DNA of 40,173 nucleotides from Basidiobolus ranarum. Lineage: Eukaryota; Basidiobolomycota; Basidiobolomycetes; Basidiobolales. Each line of letters starts with the position of its first letter. Position 1 is the first letter of the stretch. The stretch covers positions 1 through 40,173 of the forward strand of contig JASJQH010006914.1 in NCBI GenBank assembly GCA_040143965.1, given 5' to 3'. This document shows positions 22,007 through 32,344 of the stretch, one piece after another. Made by a program: the position numbers and the translations under genes. The notes under the pieces were generated by a model. That model saw only the letters and a list, made by a program, of their open reading frames with translations. It searched no databases and was not told the origin of the DNA.

Positions 22007-24547
22007 TTTTGGTATTGACCTTAAAATAAAAGATTCTAATTTCGGAAGAGGGTGTATGAGCAAGAGATAAAGAAAAGGTGAATAGATAGATTTTCTTGCT
22101 GTCAAAAATGGATTCCTCTTCAAGAAGCTCCGAATCAACTCTCAATTAATACCCATGAACATAATTCGTCTCTTCATTAAATATCTCTTTGAAAAGTCGT
22201 AAGGCGAGCAACTAGTTGAAGGTCTGAACCGATTCAACCCAACTTCAGTAAACTTGAGCAATGAGTGCCATAAACCATTCACCCATATTATCAGCATATA
22301 AATTGGCGTATTCACACTTTTGCTAGATTGAAAAATCCTTGATCTATTCGATAGATCAGCAAGAAAAGTGTGAAGTACCTATGATAGGGCCTATATTAGC
22401 GTAACATGCATCAAGAAACACTAAAATGCGTGGGGTTCACGCTTTAGTTCCATTTGTGAGTGGGGTCAAGGTATCAAAACGTTCGCTACCGCAAGAAACG
22501 CCAAATATGACAAAGTTAGAGTTGGCTCAGAATCCCTTTGTCTATCAAGTAACTTGATTTAGAAAAGGCTCCGTGTTCCCTCTATCCTCAAGATCCCCAC
22601 TTCGACACAACAACAAAGCGCTCAAAAGCCTTAATACTATCCATTATATATAATAATATAGCAGACAGAACATATACTGAGCCAAAGGAATTGAAAGTAC
22701 TTATGGGTCTTGTGAGTTAAGTCCCAAAGATGATACGGAGATCAAGAGAAAACCCATTTGAGCAAGAAAATAGGGTATAGAAGGACCAAGTACCTTATAT
22801 ATGCTGAGTGTCGAAGAAGATAAGCTATTTGCTTAGAAGTGTTGTTTGAATAACGTGTGCTTTAGTGTTTCCGAGTGGGATTTTCAGGAAAACCGTTAGT
22901 CAGGATTCTTGTTGCTTACGAGGGAAAATAACTAGACGGAAAGAAGGAGCTTGTCTTTCGTGAATTGAAAGTGATTTTTTTTAACCACTCTGCCTCTAAG
23001 GTTGTAACCAATTGATGACTCATCCCTGACCCCCCGTTGGCCAATCAAATGACGCTTACTCCTAAGTAAAAATCAGATGAGCTTGTGAATAAATTAGACA
23101 TACTTTGTTTCAGACTTGGAAAATCCAGTATAATAGTGATTCTGATACTGATTACGCAAATTTGAATGAGGGGAGCATATATTGCATCAATGCATCTTTG
23201 TGATGTGTTGTTTGTCATTTTAAAATTGACGCGTCTACTTGCTGCGGCCACTCCATCACATATTGGGAGTTCAGCAGGAACCCTAACCCTAGCCCTGGCC
23301 CTGGCCCCAGCCCTAACTGGTACGCGTTCGCGTGGATCTTATCAATGGCTGTATGCCATCTACTTTCTATTTCATGATCGACGTTCGTTTCGAGAGTCTA
23401 GACTCTACTGGGCATCGCTGCTTGTGGATATGAAAATAACAACACAATGAATGACAATCGTAAGGCAATCGTAAGGGGCAGAGACATTTGGTAAGTTGGA
23501 GGTTTTTCATCTATCTATAGATTTTATACATAATCTATTAGATCACCAACTCTGCCTGTCGGAGTGAGTAACTGTCACGTGAATGTGCCATGTCTTCACA
23601 GCCATTGTTTCGTTGCCCTTACTAGCGCTTTTTCAGTATATTCTGGGGAGTTGGATTCGATAGCTATTGGGGCCCAATAAATGGAATCCGTCGATGGCTC
23701 AGCAATTGGTTGACTGTTAATTAAATATTGCTAAGAAAGAATTTAATATCATGGTTCTGATTAAATACTTTAATCTGTGCCGATCTCGATTCATTTAGTT
23801 TCAAAATAGCATCTGCCGTCCAATAATCGAGGGTTAGGGTTAGGATTTCCATCAAGAATATGAAGGATATACCAAATTGGGACTGGCAGTAATTAGCCTT
23901 TTTTCTCTGTAACCGGTGGACGCCTACTTCTTTTGTAGGGTTAGGGTTGCGGTGATGATAACTGGCCCTCGCTTGGTCCTTTTAATCTTACCCTTTCAGT
24001 CTGAGACAGTTTGCGGTTCGGTATTTAAAACCGATTTGAAAGAGAGAGTCTGTTTGGAAAAGTAGCGAGAACTTACGAAACTGACGACTTTTGCTAGCTC
24101 TTCTTCATAGTTTCCTTCCATTTTATCCCCTTCCCTCACTCTTACTTGTCGTCATTTTTCCATCCCGATTTTGTCACATCACTGAAACCTCAGACAAAAT
24201 ACGTATTTTACTCACTTTGGTTTCTAAAGCACTTGCTTTAATAATTATTGAATCTTATATATTATTTTCTCTTCAAACTGGCCATCCCTCAGGGCACTAT
24301 ATAATCAACCTATCTCTCATAGAGAGAATTCTTACTCCTCTTTTTTTTGGAAAGGGTAGTAACCGAAATATCTAGGAGTTTACGGCTTCAATAGAATTAT
24401 TCTCGGACTCTATTTTACTTTTTCTTTACTGTACTGCTAAACCTGCAGGTGTAGTCATTGACATTTGAACAACCACAACAACTCTGTTGATCCACTGGTT
24501 TTCATAAATTCAATAGCTTACTCGTCCAATTTAAATACACTACCGAA
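22007..24547. other. Long divergent intergenic region with telomere-like tracts
   Basis: No coding sequence is supported over 2.5 kb. The open frames 23166-23450 and 24091-24375 lack any family signal. TTAGGG-type tracts occur at 23281-23316 (C-rich strand up, degenerate), 23831-23844 and 23938-23949. The last 300 bp before 24548 are the probable promoter and leader of the RSPRY1-like gene. Confidence 0.5.
23281..23316 (-). repeat. Interstitial telomere-like tract (degenerate CCCTAA)
   Basis: CCCTAACCCTAGCCCTGG followed by further CCCTGG/CCCAG variants and a closing CCCTAAC. It reads as degenerate TTAGGG on the minus strand. Short TTAGGG pairs also lie at 23831-23844, 23938-23949 and 37589-37602. 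Confidence 0.7.
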
Positions 24548-26783
24548 ATGGGTCTTCGTCGGTTTTTAAGTGGAACCGTAATAGGTTCCATCATGCGAAC
24601 TCGGTATGTTCGTTTGATTAAAGAGGCTTGTAAAAGTATGAACCCCGAGAGTGAAAAGGAGGCCCTTTCTGAGGCTACTGATATATTGATAGCTTTATCT
24701 CAAGATGGTAAGTGGTTGAGGGGTTTTTTCATACCCTTTGAATGTCCCAGTGGTTTACGATAGTTTACCTTTCTATAGAAAGCGAATTCATTGAAATTGT
24801 ACTCACCATGGTGGAAATATTGGACGAAGAAGATCCCTTATCTTCAGCCTTTTTATGTCATATTATAGGTATACCTTTTTCATAACCTTATATGATAAAC
24901 TTTCCTCTTTGCTTAGTATTTTTGCTTTGTAGAATTGGCCGCTTTACCCTCAGTGAAAACCGCTCATCGGATCAACTATCACTTACTTCAAAAAACGAAA
25001 ACCGGTAAGTGAACTCCATTGAAAGGTCCAGTTCTTGAAAGTATCTACTAACATTTCAATATTCTTTAAGCACCTTTATTTCGACCTCACCTCCGCGAAA
25101 GATATCGAATTAACGCATATATAGTGTGGAGTGTTTTAGCCGAACGACTTGCTGGTATGATTGATTTCTCCAATAAATCATCGGTAATCAGAAGAACTAA
25201 TCCAAAATACTCCCCTATATAATTATAGGAAAAGTGAGTGCGATGATTTTCACGGAAGATATTCTAAACAGTTTAATCAATGGTCTATTGGATGAAAGGG
25301 AAAAAGTCAAACTCGCATCCATTATAGCGTTAGAGAAGTTCGCAATGACTGGTAAATTAGCGAATAATTCTAATTCATTTCTCTATCTGTTGATCGTTAA
25401 CCTATTCTATTCGATCTATCTTCATTTTAGGCGATAATAAAATCAAGATCCTTAAATCTGATGTTATCTATCATATTCGTAATGTTGTGAGTAGACAACT
25501 TGAGCGATCATGTTCTTATGAGCGTGGTAATGGTTCAATTGAGCACCGTTTTCGCGAGCTGGATTTATGTGCTCCATGGTCATTAAGACATGCATTTGGT
25601 ATAGATCTCTTTTTTTTTGCTGGATGTAACGATTGCTTTTGTATTTGTGATTAATTTTTCTGTTTAGCTGACCGAGAGGACTTACTTGGTTATCAAGAGC
25701 AGGATATGTGTGAAGCTAGAGAAGCCTTGGTGGGGGTGAACGTTACCTTAAACTGGCTAGACTCAACTCCTCGTTTAAAGTGGTTGCCCTCAGGACTGGA
25801 GGTAATTGAGTTAAATTCTCAACTATATGAAGAACTTGGTTTAAACTAATATCTGTTCATAGATACGTAACGATAATACTACCTTCGAATCTGTGCGTGG
25901 CACCATGTTCGCTAAAGAAGGGTGTTGGTACTATGAAGTGCAATTGTTAACCTCTGGAATTATGCAAATCGGCTGGGCGACAAAGTATACTGCTTTTAGA
26001 CCTGAGGAGGGAGTGGGAGTTGGTGATGATGATCATTCATTTGCCTTTGATGGGAGGAGGAAGTTGGCTTGGGTAAGCGTTGTAATCTTTATGAGAGAGA
26101 ACCCTTTACATGTCCATTTTCTAATGCTTCTTTTAGTCCGATGGTTACCCTATCCCCTATGGTGGTGTAAATTCATGGAGCGAAGGGGATATTCTTGGCG
26201 CATTGCTTGACATGGATTATGGCTTAATCCGATTCTACTTAAATGGGGTGGATTTGGGATCAGCTTTTGAATTCAGTGCTAGACAGTTGTTAAGATTTGA
26301 GGAAGAGGGTGGCTTTTATCCAGCTATATCACTCACCTCCTTTCAACATATCAAAGTGAATTTCGGCAAAGAACCTTTCAGGTAAACATATAGATTTCAA
26401 CCTGAGCAGTCTTCGATTCTATTTACTGATCTCACTATCTTTTCAGGTACCCACCCCTTCAAATTTTCCGAGTATTCAATGACTGCGGAAAATTACCTGA
26501 AAGTTTGTATTTAACTGGTGTATATCCGAAGGTGGATCTAGAACTACAATCAGATCAAACGAGCTTAGAGACGGATCCAAGTGAATTTACCGATCCGTGT
26601 TCCATTTGCTTTGATGGCCAAGCCATGGTCACATTATATCCATGCAGACATGATGGACTTTGCTCGCTTTGTGCTATCCTTATCACCAATTGTCCATTTT
26701 GTAGAACCCCTATCAATGAAAGAGTAAGTCTAGCGGAGGTGGATGAAGCAGCCACATACGTAGAGAGTGTTGATGTAAAGTAA
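24548..26783 (+). CDS. RSPRY1-like RING and SPRY domain protein (probable E3 ubiquitin ligase)
   Basis: Ten exons: 24548-24707, 24779-24868, 24933-25004, 25071-25154, 25229-25351, 25431-25598, 25668-25801, 25863-26072, 26137-26381 and 26447-26783. Total 1623 nt, 540 residues, close to animal RSPRY1 (about 576). The N-terminal 270 residues are helical, armadillo-like repeats. A B30.2/SPRY domain follows (about 278-425; GCWYYEVQLLTSGIMQIGWA, LIRFYLNGVDLG). The C-terminus has a C3HC4 RING beginning CSICFDGQAMVTLYPCRHDG at about 480 and ending NCPFCRTPI. RING proteins recruit ubiquitin-loaded E2 enzymes; the SPRY domain would choose the substrate, which is unknown. Intron phases are mostly 1. It is convergent with the METTL14-like gene. 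Confidence 0.9.
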
Positions 26784-27226
26784 ACCCAGAACATCTAACC
26801 AGAGTGAATGAAAGAAACGTAGCATTCTAATTCGACGGTTGAACATTCATTTTGTATTTATATATATTCTGCTAACTCACACTCCCTTCGTTACACATCT
26901 CTTCGTTTGTAAATATCTTTTCTAGTCCAATATTTTCCACTAACTATCAAATGGACTGTGTACTCCAACTCTCACACCTCGTCATTAAAATCACACCTCC
27001 CGTTCATCTTTTTGTTTGGGTCTTTTCTTTTCTTTTCTCAACACAGTTGATCCATCTAAAACCTAAAACCAAATAGTCAGATGCATATTAATATCAGAAT
27101 GGAGAGAAGCAAATATACATCATGTCAACCTAAGTTATTTTCATTTATTCTATTTGTCCTTTATTATCTGTACAAAAAGAGATGAAGTATCAGTGAGAAT
27201 AGAATACTTATTCTGACTGAGAGTGA
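26784..27226. other. Convergent intergenic region
   Basis: The 3' flanks of the RSPRY1-like and METTL14-like genes. T-rich and C/T-rich tracts are present. No coding frame. Confidence 0.5.
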
Positions 27227-29154
27227 CTACCATCTGGGTCCACCAAAGGATCTATTGGCGTTACTGTTGGTTTTAGGTAGATGGGAATTGTTGGATGGGG
27301 AGATATTGAATTTGGGATTTCCCATGTTAGGGTTGATTTTCTTTTTCGGAGTGGATTTACTGGAGCCATCTCTTGGTGGTGGTGAGCGTGGTCTTAGAGC
27401 TTCAATTTCTATCGTAGTAGTAGGGTTAGGTTAACGTGTTCAAAGTGTTATAATGGGAAGGGAGTGGATGTCTTTGAGGAGGGGGGAAGGAGTGATCATT
27501 ACCTGAGTTTCCTCCGAGTAAATGTCCATTTGTGCCCGCGAAGTAGGAGTTATACTTGGTAGAGTTATAATTCGAACCAGTGATACGTTGACCTACGGTA
27601 ACCCAACCAGGACGGATATTATGATTCTGAATAAACAGGATATAATTGTGAATAACCACATTCGTATGTAGACATAGTAGAAGTAGGTAATGATGAATTA
27701 CCTCTCCAAAGAGCTCAAGTCTACGTCTTCCTAAACAGAAGTGTTCAATGATGTGATAAATTTCTTCAGGTTTTGCAGTGCCTAAGGTTACATTAAGGTC
27801 AGTCCAAGTAAAATAGGGAAGTATCTGATCATTCATAAGACTGACTTCCATGTGAGGGTTCTTCGGAAATGATGATATCTGTATCAACATTACAATGAAT
27901 GAAATGTCCATCGGTACTTCTGCGCACGGTTCCTTTGATTCCCATTAAACAATGTTCTTTTGTGTGTTGAAAGACGGATTTTCCTTCGATAAAACGACTT
28001 CCCTTATTTCACTCACTTTAACTTTGTTATTCATACAAGTTGGAGTATAAAGTAATCAACCAAAATACCTCCCAAGTTCGATTGGTTTTGGTCCAAACAA
28101 TATCTTCACATCTACGATATCCCCATTTGGAGAGTAGTCTTCTACCAAGATCTAGTCCTTCCGCACTCCCAGACCAGATAAAAATGAATGATGGATTGGC
28201 AGCAATCTCTTCAATGCGAAGACTCGCTTGAACATATGTTAAGGCGTATATAATCAATCGAATGAAAACCATGAAAATTCTTCAAAAAAAGGATATTAAT
28301 TCCTCATACGTCCAAAAATCTCGGTTAGTACCAGCAATCATAGGTGACCTACGACAATACCTGATCCAAAGAGAGTCAATAACTATAGATTATTGGAATT
28401 CTAGGACCCTGACCAAGACTTACTCTTCTAGAGGGGGATCAATCAATATTACATCGAACTTTGTATCTAAAAGTCTCAAATCGTACGTTCTTAAATCTGC
28501 TTGTAAATACATTGGAGGGGTTCCACGTTCGGCCACCAATTGGTTTTTTAACTTGGCTAATTCTTTGAGTTTAGGATATCTAGGGTGGAAGGTGACGTTA
28601 AGCTTTTGTAAACGTTTTTCCACTTCCAAACTAGCATAGAAATGACTAACTCATCAAAACGTTGCGCTAACTCCGCATCACGAACAAAATTCTGTGGCCT
28701 TTTACTAGTATCGATGAAATGTTGTGCATAGTCGTTGTATACATTGGCCATTCTATCCTCCTATATAAAGCGGAAGGGAGAGGGGTATTTTAGTAAGTGT
28801 ATAGGAGGGAGTAATTTACCAATGACTGCGATAGTAAGAGGATAAGTAAACCAAGGTTACCAGATCACCGCTTTCAATAGAACTTGTAATGTATTTCAGG
28901 TTTTTCAAAGTAGATTTAGGGCGTATATTATATTCAGGTAAGTGTATACTTTGTTTGGTGCAAGCTCTTTCAAGTTCCCAAGTTGAGCTATCCAAAGTTT
29001 CTTCTTTTTCTTCTTCCTCGTTTGGGTTGGATCGAGGTGGTTCCATATTTTCTTGGTCAATAACTATTAAGTTACGTTTTCGAATTTTCTCTTGAATCTT
29101 TTGAGAAAATTCTTTACGAGAAGTCATCCATGTTTCCAAGTCGTTTCGTGACAT
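27227..29154 (-). CDS. METTL14: METTL14-like MT-A70 protein (mRNA m6A writer subunit)
   Basis: Nine exons: 29154-28861, 28760-28651, 28579-28424, 28360-28297, 28227-28069, 28002-27846, 27781-27702, 27626-27503 and 27408-27227. Total 1326 nt, 441 residues. Joins recreate METTL14 sequence: [101 protein letters not shown] and [14 protein letters not shown]14 is the structural, RNA-binding partner of METTL3 in N6-adenosine methylation. The METTL3 catalytic DPPW is DPPL here (about 182-185); human METTL14 has EPPL. The tail is Pro/Asn-rich rather than RGG-rich. Intron 4 starts AT and looks U12-type (separate entry). The partner METTL3 is not in the window. Confidence 0.93.
28228..28296 (-). other. 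U12-type (minor spliceosome) AT-initiating intron in METTL14-like gene
   Basis: On the minus strand the intron begins ATATCCTTTT at 28296, an exact match to the U12 AT-type 5' splice site. It contains GCCTTAAC (28245-28238), a near match to the U12 branch site, ending about 10 nt before the 3' end. No GT donor is available before the next in-frame stop (TGA). Keeping frame and the conserved WTYEEL-xx-LRIEEIA spacing requires the intron to end in AA just before GCG AGT. If it ended at the adjacent AG the frame would shift by one. The 3' boundary is therefore the uncertain part. Confidence 0.7.
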
Positions 29155-29593
29155 TAGGAATTTCAGTATTCAACTAAGTAAACAAGTAATAATAGTGAAG
29201 TGAGTGATATAGGACTGGATAAAATTCAAGTAGATTCAAATTATCCGAATTTTGTATGAATATTAGAGTGGATTTTCTTTTTCACATACTATTTCATATC
29301 CTTAAATATCCATTGAATGGGATTTTAAAAATGCCTAATATTTCTAGTGAATTTAGCAGAAGTTATGTGAGTCAACGAAATATGATGATTCGTTTGTTAG
29401 TAGCTCATTACTCTAAACCTTTGAGTCAGAGGAAGGATTTTCTTATTTTAACAACCAGTCGACTCAAGGCAATTATCGGGTAATTCAAGGTTTATTATAA
29501 GGGTTGAAGCGACTTTGGATTAGAACAATGAATGGGAATAGTAGAAATTATTGTATATATGTGATATTATGTAATCTATGATGATTGAGGGTA
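29155..29593. other. Gap between METTL14-like and chitin deacetylase genes
   Basis: It contains one plus-strand open frame, 29256-29483, in which an internal ATG at 29331 would give 50 residues (MPNISSEFSRSYVSQRNMMI...). That is basic, with no membrane helix and no recognised family. It could be a small gene sharing the METTL14 promoter, or chance. Confidence 0.3.
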
Positions 29594-31012
29594 TTATTGT
29601 CTATTCATCATTACCATCATAGGAATTAAAGCAGTCCAGAAAAGTGCACGAACTGACGAAGCATCTGAAGTGCCATTCTTTCCATTGGCAGAAACTCCTT
29701 TACCGTCTGTCTTATTGCTACCATTGAGGTCAATTGGCTTGCTATTATCGATATAGTTGCAAGAATCATTTTGACATAGGCACTTGCAACCAACTGGATC
29801 CCACCACAAAGTATCACAGTTATCGGGGACAGGGCATCGGGCACCAGCTGTACCTACAGCCTTGGCACGTCCAGGTGCAGGATTTGATACACTAGGCTCT
29901 GTGGTAGGGCAACCATAGCATGTACTAAAGGAACCACCGGGAAAGTTGCACATCTCTGGTAATCCTGGATCAATCTGGCCACCTTTTACATCAGCGACAC
30001 CATTACAGATCTCCGGGGTTTCTGCTTTAGTTTGACATTTAACGGCAGCAAAGTCTCCCATTTTGGTCTTATCCACTGGATTCTTCATCCAAGTTAAAAG
30101 TTGTTGATTATTAACAAACCACACATCTGCTTGTTGAGATGCCCAAGTGGAGAAGTCTTTGAGCATTTTCACTTGTTCTTGTGGATAAGCGACACCAGGG
30201 GATTTGGAGATGTGTGCGGGATGAAGATAAATTCCAAATGGAGCTCGACTACCATTGTAATGTCTATTAAAGTTATCCTTTAACCATTGAAGAACAGTTT
30301 CCGGCTTTGAATCCAAGTTAGGGTCCATAAGATGTGGAGTGGCACCATCCATGATAGCATACATAGGAATTTCCCAGAAGCCAGGAAGTTTCAAGCCAGT
30401 ATCACAAATACCAGAATAACAGTCATTGGCTATACCATTATCCAATGTATATGGCCAGAATGAATCCCCACCTAAAGCAGTTAAACTCGAGTCATATTCA
30501 AACCCAAGATCGGCGGCATTCTGAAAGGTAGTTGCTGAATAATTCAAAAATGGGGCTCGAAATCCTGCCAATTTCCCTCTAGGAATACCAGCAAAGGAAT
30601 TGATGGCCATACGTGATCCACCCATCTCTTCCTTGGAAGGGTTTCCAATATGATTCATAGTATGACAGGCAACTTCATGACCCATACCGTACCATTGAGT
30701 CACCAAATTATAGTCGGTGTATTGGGTACTGACGTAGAAGGTACCAACAGCTGGACAACCGTTGGGGTTCTTCTGATTAGCGAGGATATCAAGGGCAGCA
30801 GGAAAAGTGTATGCTTGAACGGCATCGTCAAAAGTAATAGTAACAAATTGTGGAGCATTTGTATTGGCAATACCACCAGGCGGATTGGTGGAAGCACAAT
30901 TACATTTTGGAAGCGCACAAGCAGCAGCATCACAACTGTAAGCAGCATCAGAATTCCCGACCAATGCTAAAGTCAACAAAATTGTGGCGAATTTGGACAA
31001 AAGAGATACCAT
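29594..31012 (-). CDS. Secreted, GPI-anchored chitin deacetylase (polysaccharide deacetylase family)
   Basis: A single exon of 472 residues. The start is supported by a TATA box 55 bp upstream. A signal peptide covers about 1-23 (LLTLALVGNSDAAYS). A short Cys-rich segment follows. The NodB deacetylase domain (from about 56) has motif 1 TFDDAV (Asp62/Asp63; the usual Gly is Ala), motif 2 HTMNH (His117/His121), motif 3 RAPFLN (Arg152) and motif 5 LHPAH. The metal triad Asp-His-His is thus intact. A second Cys-rich module (about 395-425, WWDPVGCKCLCQNDSC) precedes a Ser/Gly/Asn linker and a hydrophobic C-terminal tail (ALFWTALIPMMVMM) typical of a GPI-anchor signal. The enzyme would convert cell-wall chitin to chitosan at the surface. 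Confidence 0.93.
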   Translation of the reverse strand: MVSLLSKFATILLTLALVGNSDAAYSCDAAACALPKCNCASTNPPGGIANTNAPQFVTITFDDAVQAYTFPAALDILANQKNPNGCPAVGTFYVSTQYTDYNLVTQWYGMGHEVACHTMNHIGNPSKEEMGGSRMAINSFAGIPRGKLAGFRAPFLNYSATTFQNAADLGFEYDSSLTALGGDSFWPYTLDNGIANDCYSGICDTGLKLPGFWEIPMYAIMDGATPHLMDPNLDSKPETVLQWLKDNFNRHYNGSRAPFGIYLHPAHISKSPGVAYPQEQVKMLKDFSTWASQQADVWFVNNQQLLTWMKNPVDKTKMGDFAAVKCQTKAETPEICNGVADVKGGQIDPGLPEMCNFPGGSFSTCYGCPTTEPSVSNPAPGRAKAVGTAGARCPVPDNCDTLWWDPVGCKCLCQNDSCNYIDNSKPIDLNGSNKTDGKGVSANGKNGTSDASSVRALFWTALIPMMVMMNRQ

Positions 31013-31066
31013 TGTGATGTGAGAAAAGGATGGGACGGTATCTTTCTATCGTTGACCACTTGACCA

Positions 31067-31073
31067 TTATATA
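31067..31073 (-). promoter_or_regulatory. TATA box of chitin deacetylase gene
   Basis: TATATAA on the minus strand, 55 bp upstream of the ATG at 31012. Confidence 0.55.
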
Positions 31074-31303
31074 CAGAACGGCAATCTACGTGATTCATTA
31101 TCCTTACAACTCGCAACCCATATATCTTCTATTACCCATATATCTATCTTCGATTACCCACAAATCGGGATTTATCATTGAATTATTGTTTTTCGCTCAA
31201 ATGGTGCATGCTTCCAATAGCTAGTTTGTATTGTGATCGCCACAATTCAGATACATTTAATGCGAGTAGGATCAAAGAGATCGATCTACCTGGCATAAAT
31301 ATC

Positions 31304-31370
31304 TATATACCATTATACTATAATCATGAGACGATATATATATATACCATTATACTATAATCATGAGACG
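31304..31370 (+). repeat. 30-bp perfect direct duplication
   Basis: TATATACCATTATACTATAA... ending CATGAGACG occurs at 31304-31333 and again at 31341-31370, separated by 7 bp of AT dinucleotides. It looks like recent slippage. Confidence 0.9.
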
Positions 31371-32344
31371 CAAGACGTATGAATTCGCAATAGGTGCTTG
31401 GCCATTAATTGAATCCCTTTAGATGAAGCTGTAGTTAAGCAAATCTCCTGAATGTTGATCAATTATGCATGTTGTTCATCTGGTGAAAAAGTTTGTACTT
31501 TACGCCTATAATTGAATCAGTAATCGGATGCATTTCTTTCGAACAGTTAGTTGGCTAAAGAAACCCAATCGACACAATATCCTGAAGTCAGTTAAGCTTA
31601 TGAGGAAATTAGTTAAATGCTATGCCTCAACTACTGCTATTTTCTGACCTTGCATATGAGCGCCCCTTATTAGCTCTATCCAATGCGCGGCAAAAGTCCA
31701 GCAAAGTGATGCTTCTTTTGGATTGGTGATAATTGACTTGCATAGATATATATGGTTTCTTAAGCACCCCTGATCCCTTTCTACTGCGTGCGGTATATCC
31801 ACGAAAAAGAATGATACTTCAGATTAGTTATACGAACTCACTTATGAGTGAATGTTGAATATTTCAAATCCTATAGAAGCAGAATATCCCACAAATTAAT
31901 GACATGCGCATTATGTCTATAATAGTAGTTCTTTCCATCCTCCCATTCCTGAACCTTTAGAAAAGAAAGTATTTGCTTCTCTCAGTCCCAAAACAAACTC
32001 TAATCTAATCTTGAACGTTGTATGATAGTATATCTCTCCTGCGCCAAGTATGAGCTTACCGAATCACGTAGGTTGTAAATACATCCCAAATACGAATAAC
32101 TCGCCTGAATTTTGGTTCGTATGATGTTCAATATCCCTGGAATATTGCTAAACGTAGTAAATAGTCGGAGATGAAATGCACAACTGATAATTTTTCTTTA
32201 TATACACATGGCGGATTTGGGTATGAAGGGGATCATCTTTTGGTCAACAAACACTGAGGAAAGAGGATGTGAAATGTTCATGAAACGAAAGATTAAACTT
32301 TAAGTACAAATAGGAAAGAGCGAATAATTCTTCAAATCTACAAG

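Larger units (their letters stand above)
31013..32344. other. Intergenic region with a 30-bp direct duplication
   Basis: It holds the chitin deacetylase promoter and the 30-bp duplication at 31304-31370. Short open frames at 31030-31360 and 31620-31802 have no family signal. No gene is supported. Confidence 0.5.

Noticed and set aside
23166-24375. Open frames 23166-23450 and 24091-24375 as genes
   Set aside because: The first is driven by the telomere-like C-rich tract and the second lacks a good ATG; neither shows domain, promoter or splice support.
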